From NCBI GenBank assembly GCA_024684395.1, contig JAIKWY010000073.1, positions 1 through 64,000 on the forward strand: a stretch of 64,000 nucleotides of DNA. Direction: 5' to 3'. Of the stretch, positions 36,325-44,679 are shown piece after piece. The translations under genes were made by a program, and so were the position numbers. The notes beneath the pieces are model-generated. The model was not told where the DNA came from, made no database searches, and saw only the letters and a program-made list of their open reading frames with translations. The first letter of the stretch is position 1. Every line of letters starts with the position of its first letter. This DNA comes from Oscillospiraceae bacterium (GTDB lineage: Bacteria; Bacillota; Clostridia; Oscillospirales; Ruminococcaceae).

Positions 36325-38643
36325 ATGAAGAAGTCATTTCTGAAAAGAGTGATGGCTGCTGCGGTTGCAGTTCCCGTTGCTCTGACACAGACCGCCATGT
36401 TTGCTTCGTTTGCTGCTGGTGAGGAGACCACTGCTGAAGGCGATATCATTGACAAGGGCACATTTTTAAATATCGAGTGTGATCCGACAGTGAACAAGCC
36501 TGCAACTGGTGAGTACAAGGCACCGGAAGCAAGCAATGAGGATGCCATCGTACAGGAGAACAACTGGAACAGCGATCTGAGAGCTGCTCTGAACGCAATG
36601 TACGACGAGCAGATCGTTCTGGATCCTGCCAAGCTTGCTGATGATGTATCGAGCACCGCATGGTACTCTGAGTTCTTTAAGGGCGCAGTTCGTGCAGAGG
36701 GCACCAAGGTTACAGCAAAGATCCAGGATACTGAGGTCGTTATCACGATCGCAGTTGATTACAACTACGGCAACGACGCAGCCAAGAGAATGGCAAGGGG
36801 CAATGGCGCAGCAGTTGAGAACGCCATCGCAACTTACATGAACTCCAAGGCTATCGTAAGAGGCACCATCGTTATCACTGCTGATACCACTGACCTTGAC
36901 ACCAGCAAGGAGATCCCGGTATCCGTTGAGGTAAATCTGGACGGCATGGAGAAGGGCGACATCACCAAGACCTTCATCCCCTATGTTCAGAAGATGTGGG
37001 ATACCACCCACGCTGAGATGCGTGAGGCACTCGCTAAGGGCGGCGTAAGCCCGGATGCCCTCGAGTACCAGGTAAAGACCATGCAGGGCAAGATCAACAC
37101 TGCTCAGAGAGCCATCAACAGAGCAGGTGAGACCTACAACTACAACTACACTGCTGCAAATGCAGAGGAGCTGTGGGAGAAGGCCAGAGAGAACGCTGTA
37201 GATGAGAGCCCGAGATTCGGCCGAATCCCGCTGAGCATCGCAACTGGTCAGGACACCAACGCTTATGCATGTGCTTCTGAGATCTTCACTCAGGTGATCG
37301 ACAAGATCAACGAGAAGTGCGAGATGAAGAAGAACAACTATCATCTGAACATTTCCCTCGACGGCGTTGTTGACACTGTGAACACTGTGACCAACATCAC
37401 CGCTCATGCAGATGCAAGCAACTACAACTACAATGCAGATGCTTGGGGCTATCTGCCGGACGAAGAGTTCGAGAAGGATGTTTACATGGCTTACTTCACC
37501 GATCAGCTCGCTGCTGAGAATGAAGAGCTTGCCAAGGAAGGCAAGGAGAAGGTCGTTGTAGACGTAGAGAGCGTAAAGGTTGCTGAGGTTGCTGGTACTG
37601 AGAAGACCGCTGACCTGACTGGTACTGCTTATCTGAACGTTTACAGAGTAACCTGGCCGGAGTACGAGATCAAGGAGATCAAGGAGACTGATGCTACTGA
37701 GGATACTCAGGCAACTGATGCTACCGAGGATACTCAGGCAACTGACGCTACCGAGGATACTCAGGCAACTGACGCTACCGAGGATACTCAGGCAACTGAC
37801 GCTACCGAGGATACTCAGGCAACTGACGCTACCGAGGATACTCAGGCAACTGATGCTACCGAGGATACTCAGGCAACTGACGCTACCGAGGATACTCAGG
37901 CAACTGACGCTACCGATGAGACCGACGAGACTGGCCCGCAGGTTCGTCCTGACGTAAAGGTTTCTGTACACGGCGGTTTCTACTTCTCTCATGATCCGAG
38001 AGCGTTCTCCACTCAGAATCTGGTTGATTCCGCAACCATCATCGTTGACGGTGAGGAGCAGGAGGCAGATCTGAGCAAGTTCGAGTTCAGCTTCCGCCGC
38101 AACACTCTGCTGAGCGATGCAGAGCCCTCCGGCGAGAAGGTTTCCCCGCAGTCCGCTTACGCTGACCAGAGCCTGAACCCGCTGGGCGGCTACTTTGGTC
38201 AGACCCTGTATGTATACTATGAGGGTCAGCTCGTTGATGCTGAGGCTACTGTATACATCGGCGTTAAGGGCGACGTTAACAACGACGGCGTTGCAAACGC
38301 TTCCGATGCTGCGAAGGTCCTGATCTACGCTGCTGAGGTTGGCGCAACTGGTAAGGATGGCTACATCTACAGCCAGGATAACGAGAACTTCGAGAAGCTC
38401 GCATATTTCCTGGGCGATACCAACGGTGAGTCCATCGACCACGGTAAGACCGCTTCCTATGCTGCGGAAGAGTCCCCGCTGAACGCTTCTGATGCAGCTC
38501 AGATCCTGATCTACACTGCAGCTGTCAATGCTTCTGACGATGGCAAGGCTGACTGGATCCCGACCGTTCTGAAGAGCGCTCCGTATCCGACTTACTCCGA
38601 GGCTATCGCAAAGGCTGCTGGTCTGATGCCGGCACAGGACTAA
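36325..38643 (+). CDS. Large secreted dockerin protein (CttA-like position) with tandem Thr/Asp repeats
   Basis: This 772-residue secreted protein has a signal peptide (KKSFLKRVMAAAVAVPVALT...ASFAAG), an unrecognised region of about 420 residues, eight exact nine-residue repeats (TDATEDTQA) at about 455-526, a beta-type segment, and a C-terminal dockerin-like module from about residue 649 (KGDVNNDGVANASDAAKVLIYAA...PLNASDAAQILIYTA) with a 50-residue insert. Codon use (many GCT, GTT, AAG) differs from neighbours and suggests strong expression. It lies just upstream of an anchored cohesin-like gene, which recalls the cttA-scaE order of Ruminococcus flavefaciens. I infer a surface adhesin or substrate-binding role. 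Confidence 0.8.
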   Translation: MKKSFLKRVMAAAVAVPVALTQTAMFASFAAGEETTAEGDIIDKGTFLNIECDPTVNKPATGEYKAPEASNEDAIVQENNWNSDLRAALNAMYDEQIVLDPAKLADDVSSTAWYSEFFKGAVRAEGTKVTAKIQDTEVVITIAVDYNYGNDAAKRMARGNGAAVENAIATYMNSKAIVRGTIVITADTTDLDTSKEIPVSVEVNLDGMEKGDITKTFIPYVQKMWDTTHAEMREALAKGGVSPDALEYQVKTMQGKINTAQRAINRAGETYNYNYTAANAEELWEKARENAVDESPRFGRIPLSIATGQDTNAYACASEIFTQVIDKINEKCEMKKNNYHLNISLDGVVDTVNTVTNITAHADASNYNYNADAWGYLPDEEFEKDVYMAYFTDQLAAENEELAKEGKEKVVVDVESVKVAEVAGTEKTADLTGTAYLNVYRVTWPEYEIKEIKETDATEDTQATDATEDTQATDATEDTQATDATEDTQATDATEDTQATDATEDTQATDATEDTQATDATEDTQATDATDETDETGPQVRPDVKVSVHGGFYFSHDPRAFSTQNLVDSATIIVDGEEQEADLSKFEFSFRRNTLLSDAEPSGEKVSPQSAYADQSLNPLGGYFGQTLYVYYEGQLVDAEATVYIGVKGDVNNDGVANASDAAKVLIYAAEVGATGKDGYIYSQDNENFEKLAYFLGDTNGESIDHGKTASYAAEESPLNASDAAQILIYTAAVNASDDGKADWIPTVLKSAPYPTYSEAIAKAAGLMPAQD
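37687..37902 (+). repeat. Eight tandem 27-bp repeats inside the dockerin protein gene
   Basis: The unit ACTGACGCTACCGAGGATAC-TCAGGCA is repeated eight times with only silent T/C changes, then a degenerate ninth start. It encodes an acidic, Thr-rich linker and is a likely site of copy-number variation. Confidence 0.95.
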
Positions 38644-38646
38644 GTC

Positions 38647-38693
38647 CCAACATTGTAGGCATGTTGGCTGCCGCATCTAAGCGGTGCGGCAGC
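38647..38693 (+). other. Two stem-loops between the dockerin and cohesin-like genes
   Basis: CCAACAT/ATGTTGG and GCTGCCGCATC/GGTGCGGCAGC form adjacent hairpins with no T tract after them. They could be a partial terminator or a processing/stabilising element that lets the cohesin-like gene be read at a different level. Confidence 0.6.
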
Positions 38694-38738
38694 TGCATAT
38701 AAACATCATTTAATCTATTTGAAAGGAAATGAACGAAA

Positions 38739-39587
38739 ATGAAGAAGATTAGTTTCAAGAAGGTTCTGGCTTCTGTAGCTGCACTTTCTGTAGTAGCTTG
38801 CATGGCTGCTATCCCGGCTTCTGCTGCTGACGGCACATTTAACGTAAAGATCGACCAGAAGACGATTACCCTGGACGAGGCTAAGAGCGCAGTTCCGATC
38901 TACATCAAGGCTGATGCTCTGGAGAAGGGCTGCACCGACTATGAGTTCGGCGTAACTGTTGACCCCCGCTGCACCTATGAGTTCATCAACGACACCGACG
39001 AGGCTGAGGAAAAGGGCGGCGAGACCCTGAACCGTGGCGTTACAATGCAGCCTGGTTCCGGCAACTTCATGTGGATTGCTGACGCTAACTCCACTTCCCT
39101 GAAGAAGGCTCTGAAGATCGGTCTGGTTATGGTAACCATCACTGATCCGAAGGCTGGCGAGACCTATGACATCAAGTTCAGCAAGACCAACGGCGCTGGC
39201 AAGGATGCTGCATTCTGCAAGGATCAGCTCCAGACCCTGACCTACGATGTAGCTGGCGTTGATGGCTGGATCAAGATCGAGGGCGAGGCTGATTCTTCCG
39301 AGGCTTCCTCCGAGGCTTCTTCTGAGGCTTCTTCCGAGGCTTCTTCTGAGGCTTCTTCCGAGGCTGCATCCTCTTCTGAGGCAGCATCCTCTTCTGAGGC
39401 AGCTTCCAGCTCTCAGGCAGCTTCCAGCTCTCAGGCAGCTTCCAGCTCCAGCACTTCCGGTTCTGGCAGCAGCTCCAGCGGCTCCCCGAAGACCGGTTCT
39501 TCTGACGTTCTGCCGATCGCAGGCGCAGCAGCAGCTGTTGCAGTACTCGGCGGCGTAGCTCTGGTTGCTAAGAAGAAGAACGACTAA
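38739..39587 (+). CDS. Cell-wall-anchored protein with one cohesin-like domain (ScaE-like)
   Basis: The 282-residue protein has a signal peptide (KKISFKKVLASVAALSVV...ASA), one beta-sandwich domain at about 30-185 whose strand pattern resembles cohesins (FNVKIDQKTITLDEAKSAVP, EFGVTVDPRCTYEFIND, ALKIGLVMVTITDPKAG), a Ser/Ala/Glu-rich linker and a sortase-type end: SPKTG at 249-253, a hydrophobic helix and a KKK tail. In R. flavefaciens ScaE has the same design and anchors scaffoldins. Here it directly follows a dockerin protein. The cohesin call is by layout, not by a search; a generic surface protein is the alternative. RBS GAAAGGAAA precedes the start. Confidence 0.7.
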   Translation: MKKISFKKVLASVAALSVVACMAAIPASAADGTFNVKIDQKTITLDEAKSAVPIYIKADALEKGCTDYEFGVTVDPRCTYEFINDTDEAEEKGGETLNRGVTMQPGSGNFMWIADANSTSLKKALKIGLVMVTITDPKAGETYDIKFSKTNGAGKDAAFCKDQLQTLTYDVAGVDGWIKIEGEADSSEASSEASSEASSEASSEASSEAASSSEAASSSEAASSSQAASSSQAASSSSTSGSGSSSSGSPKTGSSDVLPIAGAAAAVAVLGGVALVAKKKND

Positions 39588-39620
39588 TTTAGTCTGAACC
39601 TTCTGAACACAGAAACAATT

Positions 39621-39649
39621 CCCTCCCTGTGCAAACAGGGAGGGTTTTT
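39621..39649 (+). terminator. Terminator of the cohesin-like gene
   Basis: A perfect 10-bp stem CCCTCCCTGT/ACAGGGAGGG with loop GCAA, then TTTTTG. Confidence 0.92.
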
Positions 39650-39673
39650 GCATGTATATGTAAAGATAGCCGT

Positions 39674-39706
39674 AAAAACCCCCGTATCTCTCGCAGATAC
39701 GGGGGT
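39674..39706 (-). terminator. Terminator of the alpha/beta hydrolase gene
   Basis: A perfect 12-bp stem ACCCCCGTATCT/AGATACGGGGGT with a 5-nt loop, then TTTTT on the minus strand. Confidence 0.9.
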
Positions 39707-39710
39707 ATGC

Positions 39711-40562
39711 TCATAGCAGGCTGCGGAAGAATTCGCATTCCTCTTTGTTGATCTGTTTTGCCGCCGCATTCCGTATATCGCAGTGGAATACATGCCCGAG
39801 CCGCAGCTCGTCCGTCCCGCAGAACCGGTACTGATACGGGATCCCGCACCGCTCCAGCACCGGCAGCAGCTTCTCCGGTTCATGCTGTAAGAAATCCTCA
39901 TTCGATGTCATGATGAACGCCGGCGGAAAATCCGCAGTGATATAGTCAATAACACTGAGCAGCGCCAGATCCTCGGGCTTTGCGAGGAAATCGTCAAGGC
40001 TGTCGAGCGCCACATCCGTGGAATACAGCCCGCAGTTGAGCGCCACGGCTTGCAAACGCAGCCCCTCCGGCGCCTTGAAAGGGAACTTCGCCGCATAAGC
40101 CGGATTCGTCAGCATACAGGAATACAGCGCAATGCCCTGCGCCCCGGCAGAATCCCCCACGGCAAAAATATGCGCCGTATCCAGCCCATACTCCTCCGCA
40201 TGAGCCAGGATCCACGCAAATACGAGGTTCGTATCCTCCAGCGGCGCCGGGAACTGAAACTCCGGCGTGAGCCGATAGGTATAATTTACCACCGCAAAGC
40301 CCTGCTGCGCCAGCTCCATGCCATAATACTGGTAGCGCTCCTTGTCGCCATACGCCCATGCGCCCCCGTGAAAGCTCACGATCACCGGCAGCTTCCCTAC
40401 AGCCTCCGCCGGGCGATAGACATCGAGCTTATGCCAGACCGGATCACTGCCGTACTGAATGTCGTCAAACCGCCTGATCCCCGGCGGATCGGTCAGCCCC
40501 GCATCCCGGATATCATCATATTTCTGAAACATCGCTCGGATCTCCAGACTTTTCGCAGACAT
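39711..40562 (-). CDS. Alpha/beta hydrolase (acetyl-esterase/lipase type)
   Basis: The 283-residue cytosolic esterase belongs to the hormone-sensitive-lipase-like group. The oxyanion hole HGGAWAYGD, the nucleophile elbow FAVGDSAGAQG and the late catalytic Asp/His region (PAFIMTSNED and ELRLGHVFHCD) are all present. It lacks a signal peptide. Substrates of related enzymes include acetylated xylan fragments and small esters. It is monocistronic, with an extended -10 (40595-40600) and a possible second promoter further upstream (40704-40732). Confidence 0.9.
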   Translation of the reverse strand: MSAKSLEIRAMFQKYDDIRDAGLTDPPGIRRFDDIQYGSDPVWHKLDVYRPAEAVGKLPVIVSFHGGAWAYGDKERYQYYGMELAQQGFAVVNYTYRLTPEFQFPAPLEDTNLVFAWILAHAEEYGLDTAHIFAVGDSAGAQGIALYSCMLTNPAYAAKFPFKAPEGLRLQAVALNCGLYSTDVALDSLDDFLAKPEDLALLSVIDYITADFPPAFIMTSNEDFLQHEPEKLLPVLERCGIPYQYRFCGTDELRLGHVFHCDIRNAAAKQINKEECEFFRSLL

Positions 40563-40594
40563 AAGATCGCCCCCACATCATGATATTTGTCTCT

Positions 40595-40600
40595 ATTATA
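40595..40600 (-). promoter_or_regulatory. -10 element of the alpha/beta hydrolase gene
   Basis: ATATGCTATAATA on the minus strand, 33 nt before the start codon; the -35 is poor. Confidence 0.5.
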
Positions 40601-40675
40601 GCATATAAGCGAAGCGTTATGCTATAATTGCCCGATATGCAGGGAGCAGATCTCTGATCTGCGGATCTGCAAGGG

Positions 40676-40732
40676 CATCATTCATAATGAATGCTATGCA
40701 TTCATTATAGCATATCCTGCCATGAATTGCAA
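40676..40732 (-). promoter_or_regulatory. Promoter with an 11-bp palindrome at its start site
   Basis: On the minus strand TTGCAA (40727-40732), 17 nt, TATAAT (40704-40709). The -10 is the first arm of a hairpin ATAATGAATGC/GCATTCATTAT (40684-40708). A near copy lies at 46857-46893 ahead of the TerB-like gene. The transcript would run toward the hydrolase gene. The rest of the 278-nt gap holds no gene. Confidence 0.6.
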
Positions 40733-40803
40733 TACTTTGTATCAAATAAAGAAAAACCGTCTCTGTGCACAAATTGATGCATCCAAATGTAGATATAAGG
40801 CAC

Positions 40804-40829
40804 AAAAAAGCGCCCGCCGAAGCGAGCGC
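40804..40829 (-). terminator. Terminator of the Hsp70/GrpE-coil operon
   Basis: GCGCTCGC, tetraloop TTCG, GCGGGCGC, then TTTTTT on the minus strand. Confidence 0.9.
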
Positions 40830-40840
40830 CTTGATTCAGG

Positions 40841-42985
40841 TCAATCCTCTTTATACTCTGCCACGACAAGCGCCTTGATCTCGGGAAATTCCCCGCTCTT
40901 GTCCATGAATCCGCCCGACACGATCTCCTTGACCGTGTACATCGGATATTCCTCCGGATCTGCGGGATAATCGTCATCCACTTCAAGCGCCTCCATCGTC
41001 TCCGGATCCAGCTCAGCGCCGACCTCCGGCATGTAGCGCAGGAACCCGAGCTTATTCAGCGTATTTTCGAGCTTTTTCAGGAAGAAGCGCACGCTCTTCC
41101 AGTACTCCTTGAACTCCGGCGTATCCACCCCGGAACGGCTCTTATAGAAGACCTGCGTTTCGAGCGTCCGGAATGCATCGAGCAGATCCCGGAAATCCGT
41201 CCCCTGCAAGCGGCGGCTGGTATCCACCACAGAATTGATGGCGCTGTTGGTCTGCTGTTCGAGCGTCTTGCGCAGCTCTTCACACGCCGCAGTGATGGCA
41301 GCAGTCGCCTCGCCGGCGCTGTCCCGGAAGCTGCGGTTGGTCGCATTCAGCGCATTGACGAGCTCCTGTTCAAAGGCAGCCCGTCCGGCGACCATCTCGC
41401 CGACCTCCTCATTGCGGACAGACGTCCCGTCGAACCGATATTTGAAGCCGGTCTCCCGCTCCAATTCTTCGAGCAACCATGCCTTCTCCGCCTCGATCGC
41501 CGCATCCGCCTCGATCCGGAGCGCCTCGTCCGGTTCGATCGTCTTGCGTTCCCGCAGATCGGCATTTTCCTGTTCCAGCTCTGCGATGCGCTTGTCCGCA
41601 TCGTCCTTCTGGCTCTTGCCGAGCGATTCCTGATCGTTCAGCTTCTGCTCCAGCTCGGAGATACGCTTCTGCGCCTCCGTCAGAGCCTCGCTGTCCTGCG
41701 GTGCAGCATTTTCCAGTGCGATCTGGAGCTCCTTGACCTCCTCCTGGAGATCATTGCGCTCCTGCTCCAGCACATTGATACGCCGCTGTGCCCGGGAAAG
41801 CTCCTTGTCATCCGACTTCTTCTTCCCGCCGGATGCCATCTGCTTTCTGATCTCATCGAGCGTCTGCTGCAATTCGTTGCGCTCCAGCTCCAGGATATTG
41901 ACCTGCCGCTGTGCCTTGGAAAGCGCTTCCTCATCCGGCTTCGCTTCCTGTGCAGATGCAAGCTGCGCTCTCAGCTTCTCTGTCTCCTGCTGCAAGTCGG
42001 CACGCTCCTGCTCCAGCACATTGATGCGCCGCTCCGCACGGGAGAGCTCCTTCTCATCCGGCTTCGCTTCCTGCGCAGAAGCAAGCTGCACTCTCAGCTC
42101 TTCCATCTCCTGCTGCATGTCAGAACGCTCCTGTTCGAGCACATTGATGCGCCGTACCGCACGGGAGAGCTCCTTCTCATCCGCCGCCGAAGCAAGCTGC
42201 GTTCTCAGCGACTCGACCTCCTGCTGCAAGTCGGAGCGCTCCTGTTCGAGGACATTGATCTGCCGTCTCGAACGTGAAAGCTCCGCATTCTCCTGCCGCT
42301 CTGTCTCAGCGGCAGCGATCTCCTTCTCTGCCCGGAGCCCGTCGATCTCCCGCAGCAGATCATGCTTCTCGAGCTTGAGATGCGCCACCTTCTCACGATC
42401 CGCCTTCAGATCCCGGATCTCCTCGAGAAGCGCATCCCGCTGGTCGGCGAGCTCGATGGCTTCGTCACGGTTTTCCACCAGCGCCTCGATCTCATCCTGT
42501 AGCTTGCGCTTCTGCTCCCCGAGCGACACGAGCTGCGCCTGTGCGACGGTCAGCACCTCCTCCTGCACGGACTGCTGCGGTGCAGCCTGATCCGGCGGCG
42601 TCAGATAGCGCTCATTGAGCTTGGCGATCTGATTGAGCAGAATGGGCACATGCTTCTCCGAAAAGGACGGATGCGGCTTTTTGCCCGCTTTTTCGACGAT
42701 CTCACGCTGCAAGTCGAGCGTGGCATTGGTCAGTGAATCATAGAGGAAGAAGTCCCAGTAATCGAGCAGCTCCGGGTCGATCATGCAGTGTGTCCGCAGC
42801 AGCGTGGACAGCATCGGAGACTGCCCCTTCTCATACTCATGCCGCAGCGCCTCCAGGATATTGCGGAACGAGGTGAGCGCCGTTTTGCGGAAATAGTCAT
42901 GCGTATAGGCATACTGCTTGGATTTCTCCCGGATCCGCTTCATTTCGGCTTTATATACATCATAGGAATGTCTGCTTGTCGCCAT
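40841..42985 (-). CDS. Long coiled-coil protein with GrpE-like C-terminal domain
   Basis: The 714-residue protein has a helical N-terminal domain (about 1-135), then a long coiled coil with five to seven repeats of about 40 residues built on RRINVLEQERxDLQQE. A middle helical part follows, and the last about 110 residues resemble the GrpE nucleotide-exchange factor: helices (VRFFLKKLENTLNKLGF), then a beta-wing pattern, ELDPETMEAL, YTVKEIVSGGFMDKSGE and IKALVVAEY. GrpE opens the Hsp70 ATPase to release ADP. The two upstream genes are Hsp70-like, which supports the call. The ATG behind GGGGGT was taken as start. Ordinary GrpE proteins are about 200 residues, so this is a large specialised version. 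Confidence 0.7.
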   Translation of the reverse strand: MATSRHSYDVYKAEMKRIREKSKQYAYTHDYFRKTALTSFRNILEALRHEYEKGQSPMLSTLLRTHCMIDPELLDYWDFFLYDSLTNATLDLQREIVEKAGKKPHPSFSEKHVPILLNQIAKLNERYLTPPDQAAPQQSVQEEVLTVAQAQLVSLGEQKRKLQDEIEALVENRDEAIELADQRDALLEEIRDLKADREKVAHLKLEKHDLLREIDGLRAEKEIAAAETERQENAELSRSRRQINVLEQERSDLQQEVESLRTQLASAADEKELSRAVRRINVLEQERSDMQQEMEELRVQLASAQEAKPDEKELSRAERRINVLEQERADLQQETEKLRAQLASAQEAKPDEEALSKAQRQVNILELERNELQQTLDEIRKQMASGGKKKSDDKELSRAQRRINVLEQERNDLQEEVKELQIALENAAPQDSEALTEAQKRISELEQKLNDQESLGKSQKDDADKRIAELEQENADLRERKTIEPDEALRIEADAAIEAEKAWLLEELERETGFKYRFDGTSVRNEEVGEMVAGRAAFEQELVNALNATNRSFRDSAGEATAAITAACEELRKTLEQQTNSAINSVVDTSRRLQGTDFRDLLDAFRTLETQVFYKSRSGVDTPEFKEYWKSVRFFLKKLENTLNKLGFLRYMPEVGAELDPETMEALEVDDDYPADPEEYPMYTVKEIVSGGFMDKSGEFPEIKALVVAEYKED

Positions 42986-42996
42986 ACTTACCCCCA

Positions 42997-44550
42997 TTAT
43001 TTACGCTTGATGGAAACGGTATCCTCCACGGAAACGCCGTTGATATGATCGACCGCCTTCATGGAGAGCAGCTCCGCCTCCGAGAGCGTCAGTGTCTCGA
43101 TGGTCTCGGTGTGAACCGGGATCTCGTGATCCTTGGCACGAGTCAGAGCGATCGACATGATCTCATGCCCCTCCGACTCCGGCACCAGCTCGTCCTTGTC
43201 GGCATAGGTATCCAGTTCATACACCGTGAACACGGATTCATACTGGTTGAGCCGCCGTGTGAAGGAGAATGTCTCCGCCGAATACGGCAGCTGTACGCCT
43301 CTCGGGATCAGGATGCAGATGCGGAACTCGCCGATGGCATCATAGAAATACCGGATGCCGTAAGCGTGGGAAGAAATGAGCTTGATGTGCTTCTTTTCCT
43401 CCTTCTTGCCCTCCTTACCGTCGGAGACAGGCGTCTGCCGCAGCCAGTCTGCATAACGTGCTGCGCCGTTGGCAATGGCATGTGCCGGGTTGACGCTGCG
43501 GACATCGACGGTCGGGAAGTGGTCTGCGATGGTGCGCAGCACCTGCGGCATGATCGAGCTGCCGCCCGTGAGGATGATATGATCGGGATCCTTGTCCTTG
43601 TGGCGGCTCACCAGTGCCTCCATCTTCTTGACGGCACGGTCGATCAGCGGGCGTGTCATCTCCTCGAACTGCTCTCTTGTCAGCTCGCCCTCGACCACAT
43701 TGCCCCGCAGCTCCACCGACCAGTAGCAGACATCCGTCTCGGAGAGCTCCTCCTTGATGCTTCGAGCCTCACGGCGGAAGTATGCCTGATTCTGGGGCGT
43801 GAGCTTGTCATCCGGATATTCGTTCTGATACTGCTCGATCAGCCATTTTGCGACAGCCTCGTCCCAGTCGTCGCCGCCAAGCTCCGGATCGCCCTCCTGG
43901 TCAACGACCTCATAGGGCACCTTCGTCTCATCATCGTTGGAGCGTACCCATGCCGCATCAAATGTACCGCCGCCGAGGTCGAATACAAGGATGTCCTCGT
44001 TCTTCTTGTTGCGGGCGCCGAAATACTCCACCGCTGCCGCCACCGGCTCCGGGAACATCGTCCGCACGACAACATGATTGCCGTTGGGCAGCACGATGGC
44101 AGAGATCGCCTCCTGGATGAGGTTCTTCTGCGGCTCCGAGAAGCCGACCGGCACGGTGCAGACTGCCTCGATGCGGAAATCATCCGCAAAGTCGATCTGG
44201 TAGTTCTCCTTTGCCACACGCACCGCATCCAGCACCAGATGCTGGATGATCTCCGTGATGACATCCTTGACCGTATACTTGCGTTCGCCTGCCTCCAGGA
44301 TCACGCCCTTTTCGTTCAGGCGGCGCTTGACAGAGGTCACGACCTTGGAAGCCGTGCGGGAGTTTTCCAGCTTTCTTGCCGCAATGCGTCCGTAAGCCTT
44401 CTGCTTGCCGTCGTCGAAGAACAGCGACGGGATGGCATAGGTCTCCGTGACCGGGATCAGAGAACGGATCTCGTCCCCCTCCAGATAGCTGCAAAAGCTG
44501 AATGTGGTACCGAAGTCGATACCGATCGACAGTGTTTTTTTAAGCTCCAT
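42997..44550 (-). CDS. Hsp70-family chaperone, divergent, short C terminus (first)
   Basis: The 517 residues include a complete Hsp70 ATPase domain: phosphate-1 IGIDFGTTFSFCSY, phosphate-2 ILVFDLGGGTFDAAWV, and adenosine motif HIILTGGSSIMPQVL. After about residue 385 only a short substrate-binding-like beta part remains, and the helical lid of DnaK (about 610 residues) is missing. This is not the housekeeping dnaK, which normally sits with grpE and dnaJ. The gene lies between a second Hsp70 and the GrpE-like coil gene, 11 nt before the latter. The start follows AAGGAGAG. Confidence 0.88.
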   Translation of the reverse strand: MELKKTLSIGIDFGTTFSFCSYLEGDEIRSLIPVTETYAIPSLFFDDGKQKAYGRIAARKLENSRTASKVVTSVKRRLNEKGVILEAGERKYTVKDVITEIIQHLVLDAVRVAKENYQIDFADDFRIEAVCTVPVGFSEPQKNLIQEAISAIVLPNGNHVVVRTMFPEPVAAAVEYFGARNKKNEDILVFDLGGGTFDAAWVRSNDDETKVPYEVVDQEGDPELGGDDWDEAVAKWLIEQYQNEYPDDKLTPQNQAYFRREARSIKEELSETDVCYWSVELRGNVVEGELTREQFEEMTRPLIDRAVKKMEALVSRHKDKDPDHIILTGGSSIMPQVLRTIADHFPTVDVRSVNPAHAIANGAARYADWLRQTPVSDGKEGKKEEKKHIKLISSHAYGIRYFYDAIGEFRICILIPRGVQLPYSAETFSFTRRLNQYESVFTVYELDTYADKDELVPESEGHEIMSIALTRAKDHEIPVHTETIETLTLSEAELLSMKAVDHINGVSVEDTVSIKRK

Positions 44551-44616
44551 TTCGTTCTCTCCTTATCATTTCGGGATCCGGCGTCTTTCATACGATTCCT
44601 CATACCTAAAATTGCT

Positions 44617-44675
44617 GAAGCAGGTCAAGGGGCACAGCCCCATAAAACCCCTTCCTCCCCGCTTGCGGGGAGATC
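44617..44675 (+). repeat. GC-rich intergenic repeat, family B (degenerate)
   Basis: AAGGGGCACAGCCCCAT and CCTCCCCGCTTGCGGGGAG are kept; the third module is missing. It separates the two Hsp70 genes. Confidence 0.65.
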
Positions 44676-44679
44676 GCAT

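Noticed and set aside
37687-37902. CRISPR-like array
   Set aside because: The 27-bp units are contiguous, have no spacers and encode a regular peptide.
36466-38676. Long minus-strand open frame (736 codons) opposite the dockerin protein gene
   Set aside because: Its repeats are the reverse of the real nine-residue repeats, and no start signal is present.
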